Assembly: GCA_900208305.1 (NCBI GenBank)
Contig: OAPG01000019.1
Location: 186,001-250,000 of the forward strand
DNA: 64,000 nucleotides
Source of the DNA: Melanopsichium pennsylvanicum
Taxonomy: Eukaryota > Basidiomycota > Ustilaginomycetes > Ustilaginales
Direction of reading: 5' to 3'
The notes under the pieces were generated by a model. The model ran no database searches and was not told where the DNA came from. It saw only the letters and a list, made by a program, of their open reading frames with translations. Positions 18,701 to 26,204 of this stretch are shown here, in pieces; the stretch's first letter is position 1; each line of letters opens with the position of its first letter. The position numbers and the translations under genes are program-made.

Positions 18701-19459
18701 CCTCTGGTGTCTACGCAGGGGACTGGTCAGTTTGTGCCCACCAAGACAGGCATGATGGGGATGCAGATGACGGGGATGCAGCCTCAGCAGACTGGATGGG
18801 GCATGCAAGGTATGCAAGGTATGCAAGGTATGCAAGGTTTGCAAGGTGTGCAAGGTATGCAGCCTCAAATGACTGGCTTTAACAATGGCATGGGAGGTAT
18901 GCAACCGCAGATGACTGGTTTCAACAACAGCAACGGGATAGGGATGGGGATAGGGATGGGGATAGGGATGGGAATGCAAGCTCAACCCACTGGATTCAAC
19001 AATGGACCTGGATTCGGTGGCGGTATGGGTGGAGGTATGAACGGATCTCCCTTCTCGACGGGGATGAATCAGCAACAAACTGGATTCCCAGGTATGCAAG
19101 CTCAAGAGACGTTGTATAACAACGAGTTTGGATTGCATGGTCAGCAGCAGATGATGACGCAACAAACTGGGTTTGGGTTGGGATCGCAACGGCAGATGGA
19201 ATCGCAACAGGCTGCGCAGGAAGAAAAGGACAAGTTTAAGGCGAGCAACATTTTCGAGCAAATGAAGACGGGTAAGTTCGCCAAGGATCCGAATGCGGCG
19301 CCACAGTCGAGTGACAAGTATGATGCGTTGAGACCTCAACCTACGGGCTTCCAAGCTGGAGGTGTGATGCCTCAGTTTACGGGGATGGGATTTGGACAGC
19401 AGCAACAGCAACAGGGGTATGCACATAATAATGGGTACGGTGGATTTGGTGGGTACTAA
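15716..19459 (+). CDS. SLA1: Actin cytoskeleton-regulatory complex protein Sla1
   Basis: 1247 residues, intronless, and similar in length to yeast Sla1. Sla1 is a clathrin-associated endocytic adaptor at cortical actin patches that inhibits Las17/WASP and binds NPFxD cargo signals. Domains in order: SH3-1 at about 4-75 (CKALYDY...VPANYVEEAE), SH3-2 at about 80-142, SH3-3 at about 374-428 (IALYDFEAQ...VPASYVE), a Gln/Glu/Arg coiled-coil segment at about 440-520, the SHD1 cargo domain at about 563-628 (WTDRTGAFKVEAEFLG), the SAM-like SHD2 at about 688-752 (DWFEFFLAAGADVDDCTRYA), then Ala/Pro-rich linkers and a C-terminal Met/Gln/Gly repeat region from about 1010. This C-terminal region carries ten (L/V/M)xxQxTG motifs, the recognition site of Ark1/Prk1 kinases and the regulated Pan1/End3-binding repeats in yeast. 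The ATG at 15716 is in good context (GCCATGG). Confidence 0.96.
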   Translation: MAYVALCKALYDYVAQAEDELNFSEDDYLYILESDDPEWWKAKLRRLNDDGTPIQHDSDEGTVGLVPANYVEEAEPLRLSRALYDYQAQTEDELSMAEDELFRIYESDDVWLLVKKQGNDPLSGGEGRLGYVPANYVDEAEAVDTGAAPVVQDEYVEQQDEQDNNEDDDDQDVTADGAAIPQIQLPHTAYIGKGDEIKMWPVSALDSKKKKKKGTLGIGNASLFFASESDKTPVQKISVLHIASHSLEKKCLRLQLSPEAGLSDSTMEFHAGSKDAASEIVNKIEASKANALTASVAHPSPATATPVAPAAATVPTSAHIPLPPPPPPAPPAPGATALPPPTRTAGAILPPPIRKTVSFQSQATATPEPNDDEHGIALYDFEAQGDDELTVAENEHLIILERENDDWWKVRNDAGQEGVVPASYVEASDAPVAGAGSTTSAAALAAQRQQQQQRQQQAEEEEERRRQEEDEAAAVAEAERQREAAEIAARRQRDAEERQEREEKEKTRRDALKAQPAPAPPRLTQRPSTTEASRAAKNVSIPQGRSAPERPKDGGGRSKPSPTNTRMWTDRTGAFKVEAEFLGFNQGKIRLHKMNGVVIEVAVEKMSNGDIAFLEDITGKKLNPTDEEIAASTARRREREQMRQSSRSSASAAGGMSREERERERERRKEKEREQRHREKSRSGPKRNVDWFEFFLAAGADVDDCTRYASCFEREQIDETVLPDLDPATLRSMGLREGDIIRVTKFIDRKYRRDKSHTSSSRASGKANANTAAELERQIKADEELARKMHEHESSSRRGDSVSPAPPQLFSGPDGTLKNNTRRGRPTPKNTGGSNVDAASLAAASESLARTTSPPTRTETVSPAIAPKRTGSSLANGFDDDAWTPRPPSTKPATPARPTIASPAPSATAAPPAPTAPPVPVAVAAASPASPAPADPNSALFEKLAAMKPPSASASPRPGASPSPGSSFLGQTQMYNPNVARGPFAPVPANQGLLQPLVSTQGTGQFVPTKTGMMGMQMTGMQPQQTGWGMQGMQGMQGMQGLQGVQGMQPQMTGFNNGMGGMQPQMTGFNNSNGIGMGIGMGIGMGMQAQPTGFNNGPGFGGGMGGGMNGSPFSTGMNQQQTGFPGMQAQETLYNNEFGLHGQQQMMTQQTGFGLGSQRQMESQQAAQEEKDKFKASNIFEQMKTGKFAKDPNAAPQSSDKYDALRPQPTGFQAGGVMPQFTGMGFGQQQQQQGYAHNNGYGGFGGY
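18793..18990 (+). repeat. Coding repeats in the SLA1 tail
   Basis: Tandem GGTATGCAA-type units (Met-Gln-Gly) near 18805-18862, then GGGATGGGGATA units (Gly-Met-Gly-Ile) near 18938-18976. Both have unit lengths that are multiples of three and preserve the frame. Confidence 0.85.
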
Positions 19460-20202
19460 GATTTCAAACTCAAACCGTAGTCGAGGAGAATCAAGTTGCT
19501 TTATTAGGTTGTGCAATCGAAATCAAACCATTTTGTTTGTTATTTTGAGAAAATAGGATGATGATATATGATCAAAGTGTTGAGATTTGCGTGCGATAAA
19601 ATGAAAGCATGACATGGTGGTTAGGTGAAGCGATCCGAGGATATTGGGTTTGGGGGTTGTGCTACGCGACGCGACGCGCATAGTGAAACAATGGCAAAAG
19701 AGAGAAGGAGAGAGGAAATGTGTGTGTGAAGCGGCGAAAGCGCGACGCGTTGAAACAGGCAAAGGGGGCAGAATAATTGGATAGGAGAAAGAGTTGGAAA
19801 AGAAGAACACACAAATCCAACGCGCGCGCGTGTTGGTGTTAGCAAAAGTGTGCCTTTTTTCAGAAGAGTGAGCAGACTAAGTCAAACAACACAGCCGAGT
19901 TCAAGACAGAAGAGTGTAACACAAATTTGGTTGTGCTGTCCTTCACACTTCCAGGAACAAAGCATCATGTTCTTCTCACTTGTATGAACAAGTATTTCAT
20001 CGATGATTTGGTTCTCTATTGTCTCATTCTGAGTCTGACACGCAAACACAACTCGGGGTGTGTATCAGGTAAAGGCAAGAAAAGAAAGAAAAAAAAAAGA
20101 AAGAAGAAAAAGAAGAGGTTTGAGATGCCAATTTATTTTAATTCTGAGCCAAAAGAGACAGCGACGCGTCGCAAGCACTTTGACACTCTTTTTGTTTGAA
20201 AA

Positions 20203-20206
20203 ATGA

Positions 20207-20268
<62 letters not shown>

Positions 20269-20405
20269 CAGAGACAGAGACGGACAGAAAGCACTACTCT
20301 CGCTGTCTCTCTGTGTCTCTCTCCCTATCCACTAACCATTGCATCCTCGAAGCAGCTGAGCATCATCAAGAGAGGTCACCACTTGAAACAACCACAAACA
20401 CACAC

Positions 20406-20443
<38 letters not shown>

Positions 20444-20445
20444 GA
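20203..20445 (+). other. Possible upstream ORF 1 of MBP1 (80 codons)
   Basis: An ATG-initiated frame made largely of microsatellite-coded Glu-Arg and Ser-Leu repeats. It would be a uORF only if transcription starts upstream of 20203, which is unknown. It is not proposed as a functional protein. Confidence 0.2.
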
Positions 20446-20507
20446 GCTTCAAGTCGTTAAGCAGCTCACTGATTCTTCAAAGTCTTGCTACCAACTCATC
20501 GCCTTGA
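20442..20507 (+). other. Possible upstream ORF 2 of MBP1 (21 codons)
   Basis: ATG at 20442, stop TGA at 20505-20507, only 12 bases before the MBP1 start codon. If the leader includes it, it could restrain MBP1 translation. The ATG context is TCCATGA. Confidence 0.35.
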
Positions 20508-20519
20508 TCATCTTCACTC

Positions 20520-23500
20520 ATGCCTTTGAACCCAACCACATCCTTCAACTCGACAGCTTCCAACAAACACGCGCACGAACCTCACTATTCCATCCAAGAC
20601 GCCAATCTGCATTCCAACTCAAATCCACTCCAACCCGTGCAGCAGGTCGCTGCCTCCTCGCTCTTCCATCCAGACACCTCCCTTGACGGCTCCCTCAAGC
20701 ACTCGGCCCATTCCAACTCGTCTCTCGGCTCGACCACCACTTCAGTTCTTCAGCGTGCCCGCCTGCTGTCTTCGGACCTTCTTCATAACATGTCCTCCAC
20801 CGCTGCTTCGGGCGCATCCGCCGCGTCAGAGACGCTCCAACGTGTCATGGGCCAAGGTGCTGCCTCGGCAGCTGCAACCAACCGTGCTTCCACCACTCCG
20901 GCTCAAACTGGTCCTTTGACACCTGCACAGCTCAAGAACATGACTCCAGCACAGGCAAACGCCGCTTTGCAAAACCCTGTCGGCAATGTCCCCACAGTCT
21001 ACCTCGCCACGTACTCCAACGTCCCCGTCTACGAGATCACAGTCCGTGGCATCGCCGTCATGCGTCGAAGAGGCGACGGTTGGCTCAACGCTACCCAGAT
21101 CCTTAAAATCGCTGGAATCGAAAAGACTCGACGAACAAAGATCCTCGAAAAGAGTATCCTCACAGGAGAGCACGAAAAAATCCAAGGCGGTTACGGCAAG
21201 TTCCAAGGCACTTGGATCCCGCTTCAGCGTGCACAACAGGTCGCCGCCGAGTACAATGTCTCGCATCTTCTCCAGCCCATCCTCGAGTTCGACCCTGCCA
21301 CCGCCGATCAGATCCCCAAGCTCTATCAGCGCAAAAAGCCCGCCTCATCCGCGCGCAACTCTTCTGCCGCCGCCATCAACGATGGTAGAAGTGCCACGCC
21401 AACCAAATCTTACTCACCTACTCCCTCCAGCGTCAGTGGTCCCAGTCAGCAACCTCGCTTCTTGTCATTGCGTCCGCCCAAACATGCTCAACAGCGCGAT
21501 CTCTCCCCTGCACTCTTTATGCCACCCGGTGCTAGTGGCTTGCTCGGCAGCTTTGCTACACAGAACGCCACGCCGCCTTCAGGTCCTCAGGCTATCCCAC
21601 CTGGATCCTCTCAGGCAGAGCAAGACGCGCTGCGTAGCTACAACGTTTTCGGTTACACTCCACACGGCGTGCCACTCCCTTCAGCCGGTACTGCAGACGA
21701 TACTACTGCCGCTGCTACTGCCGCTGCTACTGCCGCTGGTCACAAGAGAGCTGCCAAGCAGGCTGACCAACAAGGTGCCTCTGCTGCCAAGCGTTCTCGT
21801 TTGACAAGTCCTCAGCGCGATTCTACACTCTTGCTGGGTCCTTCTCCCGTCAAGGATCTCAATGCGCTCGGTCCTGCCGGTGGCTCATTGCGCGCTGCTT
21901 CGGCTCCTCGCGGTCATCGCATGGCCGTCGGTCCTCCCGACACTGCTGGTCGAGATGGCACCGTGCCTCGATATGCCGACCGCGCTCTTCCTCCCAAACC
22001 ATACGATGAAGGCGAGAAGCGAATGCGCGACCACCTCGTTAGCCTTTTCGCCGATGACAGCGTGATCCAAGGTGCTAACGAAGCTAGTTCAGCCATCAAC
22101 ACGTCACCCAGCGCAGCTGCTTCCAAGGCTTCCGCTTCAGCGTCCACCACAGCAGCTGCGGACGGCGCTGACGCCCAGGAAGCCTTCGTTGCAAAGCTCG
22201 ACAATCTTCTCTCTGACCTTCGAGAGAGAAAAAGTCTCGGTGGGCTCGGCGCATCTGGCTCTGATGGACCCAAGCCCACCGTCGATCTTGTCACTGACGA
22301 CCACGGACACACCGCCCTTCATTGGGCCTCTGCGCTGTGCCGTCTCAAGCTCGTCCGAACGCTCGTCGCAAGACCACCGTGGCAAGGCGGAGCCAACGTC
22401 CACGCCGGCAACCATGCTGGCGAAACTGCGCTACACCGCTCTGTCCTCGTCACCAACTCTTACGACGCTTCTTCGTTTCCTACCCTGCTCAACCTTTTGG
22501 CTTCTTCGCTCAACACGAGAGATTTCAAGAAGCGAACCGTGCTTCATCACATCGCACTCGTCGCAGCCCTCAAAGGCCGCGCTGCTTCGGCGAGGTACTA
22601 CCTAGCGTGTGTGCTGGAACATGTTGCCAGCGAGACCACTTCCAAGTACAAAGGGCTAGTCGATGCTCAGGATGAAGATGGTGAAACCGCACTGGGCATT
22701 GTGGCCCGACTCGGGAATGCGAGCATGGTGAGAATGCTGCTCGATGTAGGGGCTCGCAAGGACCTGCCAAACGCGCTCGGCATTCGACCTTCCGATTGGG
22801 GTATCGAATCGTCTTCTTCTGATACCAACCACGATAACGCATCGTCGGTAACGGGCGCGAGCACAATATCGTCGCTTCCACCGTTCACCGCCGCCGACCT
22901 GGCGACTACCAACCCAAGCGACATCATATCGTCCTTGACCCGCCCCTCTGCAGTACCAGTCATGAAGAGCGGCGACGTGAGAGATCAGCTCAGTAGCACG
23001 CTTGACGACCTGCAGTCTACATTCGAGAGGGAGCTCAAGGAGAAGCAGGACGCACTCAGTACAGTGCAGAGTCACTTGCAGGCAGCAACCAGGGATTTAG
23101 CCGCGAGACGCAAGACGGTACTGGGAGCTCAGGGCAGGGTGGCCGAGAGGGACGAGGCGAAACAGCGCGTACGCAATTTGACGCGAGCTATTGTGCAGCA
23201 ATTAGGCCTTGAAGAAGCCGAATCTTGGTCTGTCATTGAGCAGCTTGTAGCAGAGGCAGAAGCTGCAGATGCAAATGCAGGTGCAAAAACGTCGACCGAT
23301 TCGAATACTATGGATGTGAATGGAGATGTAAAGCCGGTGGTTGATGGGTCAGAAGGCTTCGTTTCTGAACTTCTCTCGAGCAGTTCCATTCAATCCGAGC
23401 TCAACAAATCGGCCACTGCCGAAATGGTGGAGAAGGAAGAGTTGGTACGACTCCGATTCCTGGTCAACTTTTACGATCAAACCGTCTCGGCACTTTCGGA

Positions 23501-23843
23501 CACCATTTCGACCATGGAAGAGACTAGCGCACGAAAGGAGGCACAGTGCAAACAGGTGGTAGCCATCTGTGCCAACATCCCGCAGGATAAGGTTGAGGGG
23601 ATGTTGGATGAGCTCCTGACAGCGATGGAGAGCGATGGTCCGGATGTGGATTTGGCGAGAGTGGCTGGATTCATGTCCAAGGTTGGCAAAGAGGATGCTC
23701 CTCCTAAAGGGGTGAGTGCGAGTACGAGTGGAAGTACGAATGTGAGTGGCGAGACGCATGCCACTAGTGTTTTGGGTGATGCCGGTGAGAGTGGTGGTGG
23801 TGGTGGTGGTAAGGTAGGAGCTAATGGTGATATCAATGTATGA
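20520..23843 (+). CDS. MBP1: APSES/KilA-N cell-cycle transcription factor Mbp1
   Basis: 1107 residues. Mbp1 is the DNA-binding subunit of the MBF complex that drives G1/S genes through ACGCGT boxes. The APSES/KilA-N domain lies at about residues 158-262: VYLATYSNVPVYEITVRG, then MRRRGDGWLNATQILK, RTKILEK and GGYGKFQGTWIPL, all core family blocks. The Ser/Thr/Pro-rich middle includes a basic AAKRSRL near 425. Ankyrin repeats follow at about 592-760 (DDHGHTALHWASALC, GETALHRSV, RTVLHHIALV, DGETALGIVARLG). A C-terminal coiled-coil region at about 820-1020 would mediate pairing with a Swi6-type partner. A Gly run precedes the C-terminus. The annotated ATG at 20520 leaves about 157 disordered residues before APSES; a later Met could also serve. 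The upstream ACGCG cluster suggests autoregulation. Confidence 0.93.
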   Translation: MPLNPTTSFNSTASNKHAHEPHYSIQDANLHSNSNPLQPVQQVAASSLFHPDTSLDGSLKHSAHSNSSLGSTTTSVLQRARLLSSDLLHNMSSTAASGASAASETLQRVMGQGAASAAATNRASTTPAQTGPLTPAQLKNMTPAQANAALQNPVGNVPTVYLATYSNVPVYEITVRGIAVMRRRGDGWLNATQILKIAGIEKTRRTKILEKSILTGEHEKIQGGYGKFQGTWIPLQRAQQVAAEYNVSHLLQPILEFDPATADQIPKLYQRKKPASSARNSSAAAINDGRSATPTKSYSPTPSSVSGPSQQPRFLSLRPPKHAQQRDLSPALFMPPGASGLLGSFATQNATPPSGPQAIPPGSSQAEQDALRSYNVFGYTPHGVPLPSAGTADDTTAAATAAATAAGHKRAAKQADQQGASAAKRSRLTSPQRDSTLLLGPSPVKDLNALGPAGGSLRAASAPRGHRMAVGPPDTAGRDGTVPRYADRALPPKPYDEGEKRMRDHLVSLFADDSVIQGANEASSAINTSPSAAASKASASASTTAAADGADAQEAFVAKLDNLLSDLRERKSLGGLGASGSDGPKPTVDLVTDDHGHTALHWASALCRLKLVRTLVARPPWQGGANVHAGNHAGETALHRSVLVTNSYDASSFPTLLNLLASSLNTRDFKKRTVLHHIALVAALKGRAASARYYLACVLEHVASETTSKYKGLVDAQDEDGETALGIVARLGNASMVRMLLDVGARKDLPNALGIRPSDWGIESSSSDTNHDNASSVTGASTISSLPPFTAADLATTNPSDIISSLTRPSAVPVMKSGDVRDQLSSTLDDLQSTFERELKEKQDALSTVQSHLQAATRDLAARRKTVLGAQGRVAERDEAKQRVRNLTRAIVQQLGLEEAESWSVIEQLVAEAEAADANAGAKTSTDSNTMDVNGDVKPVVDGSEGFVSELLSSSSIQSELNKSATAEMVEKEELVRLRFLVNFYDQTVSALSDTISTMEETSARKEAQCKQVVAICANIPQDKVEGMLDELLTAMESDGPDVDLARVAGFMSKVGKEDAPPKGVSASTSGSTNVSGETHATSVLGDAGESGGGGGGKVGANGDINV

Positions 23844-24636
23844 TTATGGGAACCAGATGGGAATCTTGGGTCTCTAGATATCATGCTCGGGGAGGCTCAT
23901 CCATTTGGCTGCTTCGGGCTCACATCCCCCATCTCCTCCCCCTCTTCCTTTGTCGCTGTTGCTCTCGCTGTTGCTCTCTCGTTGGAACTTTCTGGAATCT
24001 ATGTATACCTCCCATCTCGCTTTCTTTTGTGTCATGATCAAATCCGTTTCGATCGTAGCAGTGCTTGTTTAGTATTCTCGTGAGAAGGTGCGATATTAAA
24101 GTATTGCGTGTGTTGCTGTTGGCAACGGATTGAATCCAAGATTATTTTACGCTCTAACATCTTGACAGTTGGTCACAGTACATTGTATGCTGGAACACGG
24201 CCGAATAAGTAAGTGCATACGTGATTCTCGCGCTGCTTGTTGGGTAACTTTTCAAGATGTGATGGGAGAGAGCAGCGACCAAGAAAAAAGACACCAGGGG
24301 AATGAGTTGGCTGGCTGAGCGGCTGAGCGGCTTTTTCACGCATTATCGATCGGCCAAGATTCTAATTTCGGCTTCGGTAGAAAGCGGTGGTGGTATTATT
24401 TTATCACTCAGATGCGCACATCATCACGCCAAAAAAAGCAGTCCAACACAACACGCCAGATCAAGCGTTGGGGCCACCTTTTTTAATCTCTCGTAAAAGT
24501 GTGTGTGTGTGTGTGCGTATGCGCGGAGGCTTGCAGCTCTACTTGGACTCACTCTTCCACCTTTTCCTTCCTTCTCCCTCAGATACACCGATCACACCAC
24601 TCACCTTTCTGTCCCTTTGCAACATCATCACAAAAA
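23844..24636. other. MBP1-GPM1 intergenic region
   Basis: Contains the MBP1 3' flank, a (GT)n run near 24499-24516 and a pyrimidine-rich leader up to the GPM1 ATG. No other gene is supported; frames opening through the GT run are artefacts. Confidence 0.55.
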
Positions 24637-25426
24637 ATGGTTGGAACTCTCGTCCTCACCCGTCACGGTCAATCCGAGTGGAACAAGCTCAACCTGTTCA
24701 CTGGATGGAAGGACCCCGCTCTCACCGAACTTGGTCGGGAAGAAGCCTTGACTGGTGCCAAACGTGTTGCTGCGACTGGTATCAAGTTTGATGTTGCCTT
24801 CACCTCTGCTCTTCAACGGGCTCAAACCACTTTGGGCATCCAATTGAAGGAGATTGGTCAAGAGAACATTGCCATCCACAAGGATCAGGCATTGAACGAG
24901 CGTGATTACGGAGAGTTGAGCGGACTCAACAAGGACGATGCGAGAAAGAAATGGGGTGAAGATCAGGTTCACATTTGGAGAAGGTCGTACGATATCCCTC
25001 CCCCCGGTGGTGAGAGTCTCAAACTCACCGCCGAACGAGTGTGGCCTTATTACCACAAGGAAATCCTACCTTTGGTTAAGCAGGGTAAGAACGTGATCGT
25101 AGCAGCTCACGGTAATTCGTTGAGGGCCATGATCAAGGATATTGAAAACATCTCTGATGACGATATTGGTAAGTCATACACTCGCATATGCCAAACGCAG
25201 TCTTGCACGTTGTGCAGCATGATCGCTCAAGCGGATCAATGAAAGGCAGAACGAGAAGAGCATACTGATTCTCAAATGAGTGTTGTTGTTTCGGTTTTGT
25301 TAATCAATTTTTTTTTTCGAACAAACCACAGTCGGCCTCGAACTCGCCACGGGTGTTCCCATCCTTTACAAGCTCGACAGCGAAGGCAAAGTAGTCTCCA
25401 AGGAGATTCTTAAGGACGAGGCCTAA
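24637..25426 (+). CDS. GPM1: Phosphoglycerate mutase (2,3-BPG dependent), Gpm1
   Basis: Predicted join of 24637-25168 and 25332-25426, giving 208 residues, close to fission yeast Gpm1 (about 211). It interconverts 3- and 2-phosphoglycerate in glycolysis and gluconeogenesis in the cytosol. [16 protein letters not shown] carries the phosphorylated catalytic His (residue 10). [23 protein letters not shown], the catalytic-acid region [27 protein letters not shown] and [14 protein letters not shown] (second catalytic His) all follow in family order. After removal of a phase-1 intron the protein continues [16 protein letters not shown] and ends KEILKDEA, the normal C-terminus. The ATG at 24637 is the first in a CAAAAAATGG context; the frame upstream has no real start. 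Intron retention would replace the last 30 residues with an unrelated tail ending at 25242. Confidence 0.96.
25169..25331 (+). other. GPM1 intron
   Basis: 163-base GTAAGT...CACAG intron, phase 1. Removal restores the conserved D-D-I-V-G-L-E-L sequence across the junction. A T-run lies about 20 bases upstream of the acceptor. Confidence 0.93.
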
Positions 25427-26204
25427 GAAAAGTTCGGATGGAAACCATCAACCGTTTGTGATGATCCCTAGAAGCCAGCGAGAATAACAACAAGAATAAC
25501 AACAACAGCGGCAATGACGACGATGATGCCCTTTTATACACAAAGATGGTGGTACCTGTCCTCCTCAGGGATGCGCATCACGAAATACAACTGTTACATA
25601 TGTATTCAAGTATAGAAATGATGTGAAGTGCGTGAAGGGTGAAATAAGGTATTCATTCACTACTTGATCAGAGTCAAAGCTCAGGGGCGGTTTGAAAGTG
25701 AATCGATGGCACGTTTTATGTTGTGTTGGGTTGTGTTATGGCGAAAGGGTTTGGTAGATGGGGTTTGGAGCGAATAATGCGATTGTTGTTTATGATGTTT
25801 CTGCAGCTTTGTTACAGTACCAATGACGATGTATGTTCACGGGAAGAGTTGCTTGTAGAACGTGGTTACAGTAAAATACATGTTTAAGTAAAAAATTAAA
25901 AAAAAAGTAAGTGCACCGTGCACGATGAAAGCCGTTGCAATTTGATCGCTTCACAGCCACGCGATGACCTTGCTTGCTTGCTTCACACGTACAAACAAGC
26001 TGAATTACCACGACAATTATACAGTAATTAAGTGACACAGTTCATAGTCCACCTCAAATTACACAGCACGGATCAATTGGCCCGAACACTTGCAACTTAT
26101 TAGATTTTTCAACTTTGAGTGTTTGTGTGCTCAACTTTGGCTTGGATGCCATCCTTACCTCTCATTTACACCACATCATCTTCCATCCCCCCCTTTTTTT
26201 CATC
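25427..26204. other. GPM1-ABP1 intergenic region
   Basis: 778 bases holding the GPM1 3' flank and ABP1 promoter/leader. There is an A-rich tract near 25890-25910, and a short GCTTGCTTGC repeat near 25972-25982. No gene was recognised. Confidence 0.55.

Larger units (their letters stand above)
19460..20519. promoter_or_regulatory. SLA1-MBP1 intergenic region with ACGCG cluster
   Basis: 1060 bases upstream of MBP1. ACGCG cores occur at 19664, 19669 and 19674 (tandem), within the palindromic ACGCGT at 19745-19750, at 19820 (facing a CGCGT at 19827-19831) and within ACGCGT at 20164-20169. ACGCGT is the MluI cell-cycle box bound by Mbp1-type APSES factors. The region also holds purine-rich tracts near 20077-20118, a (GA)n run at about 20214-20258 and a (TC)n run at about 20410-20438. 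Two ATG-initiated short frames precede the main ATG. Confidence 0.6.

Noticed and set aside
17756..19516. 586-codon open frame on the minus strand opposite SLA1
   Set aside because: Shadow of a GC-rich, repeat-containing coding sequence; the translation is Arg/His/Leu repeats with no domain, while the plus strand encodes an unmistakable Sla1.
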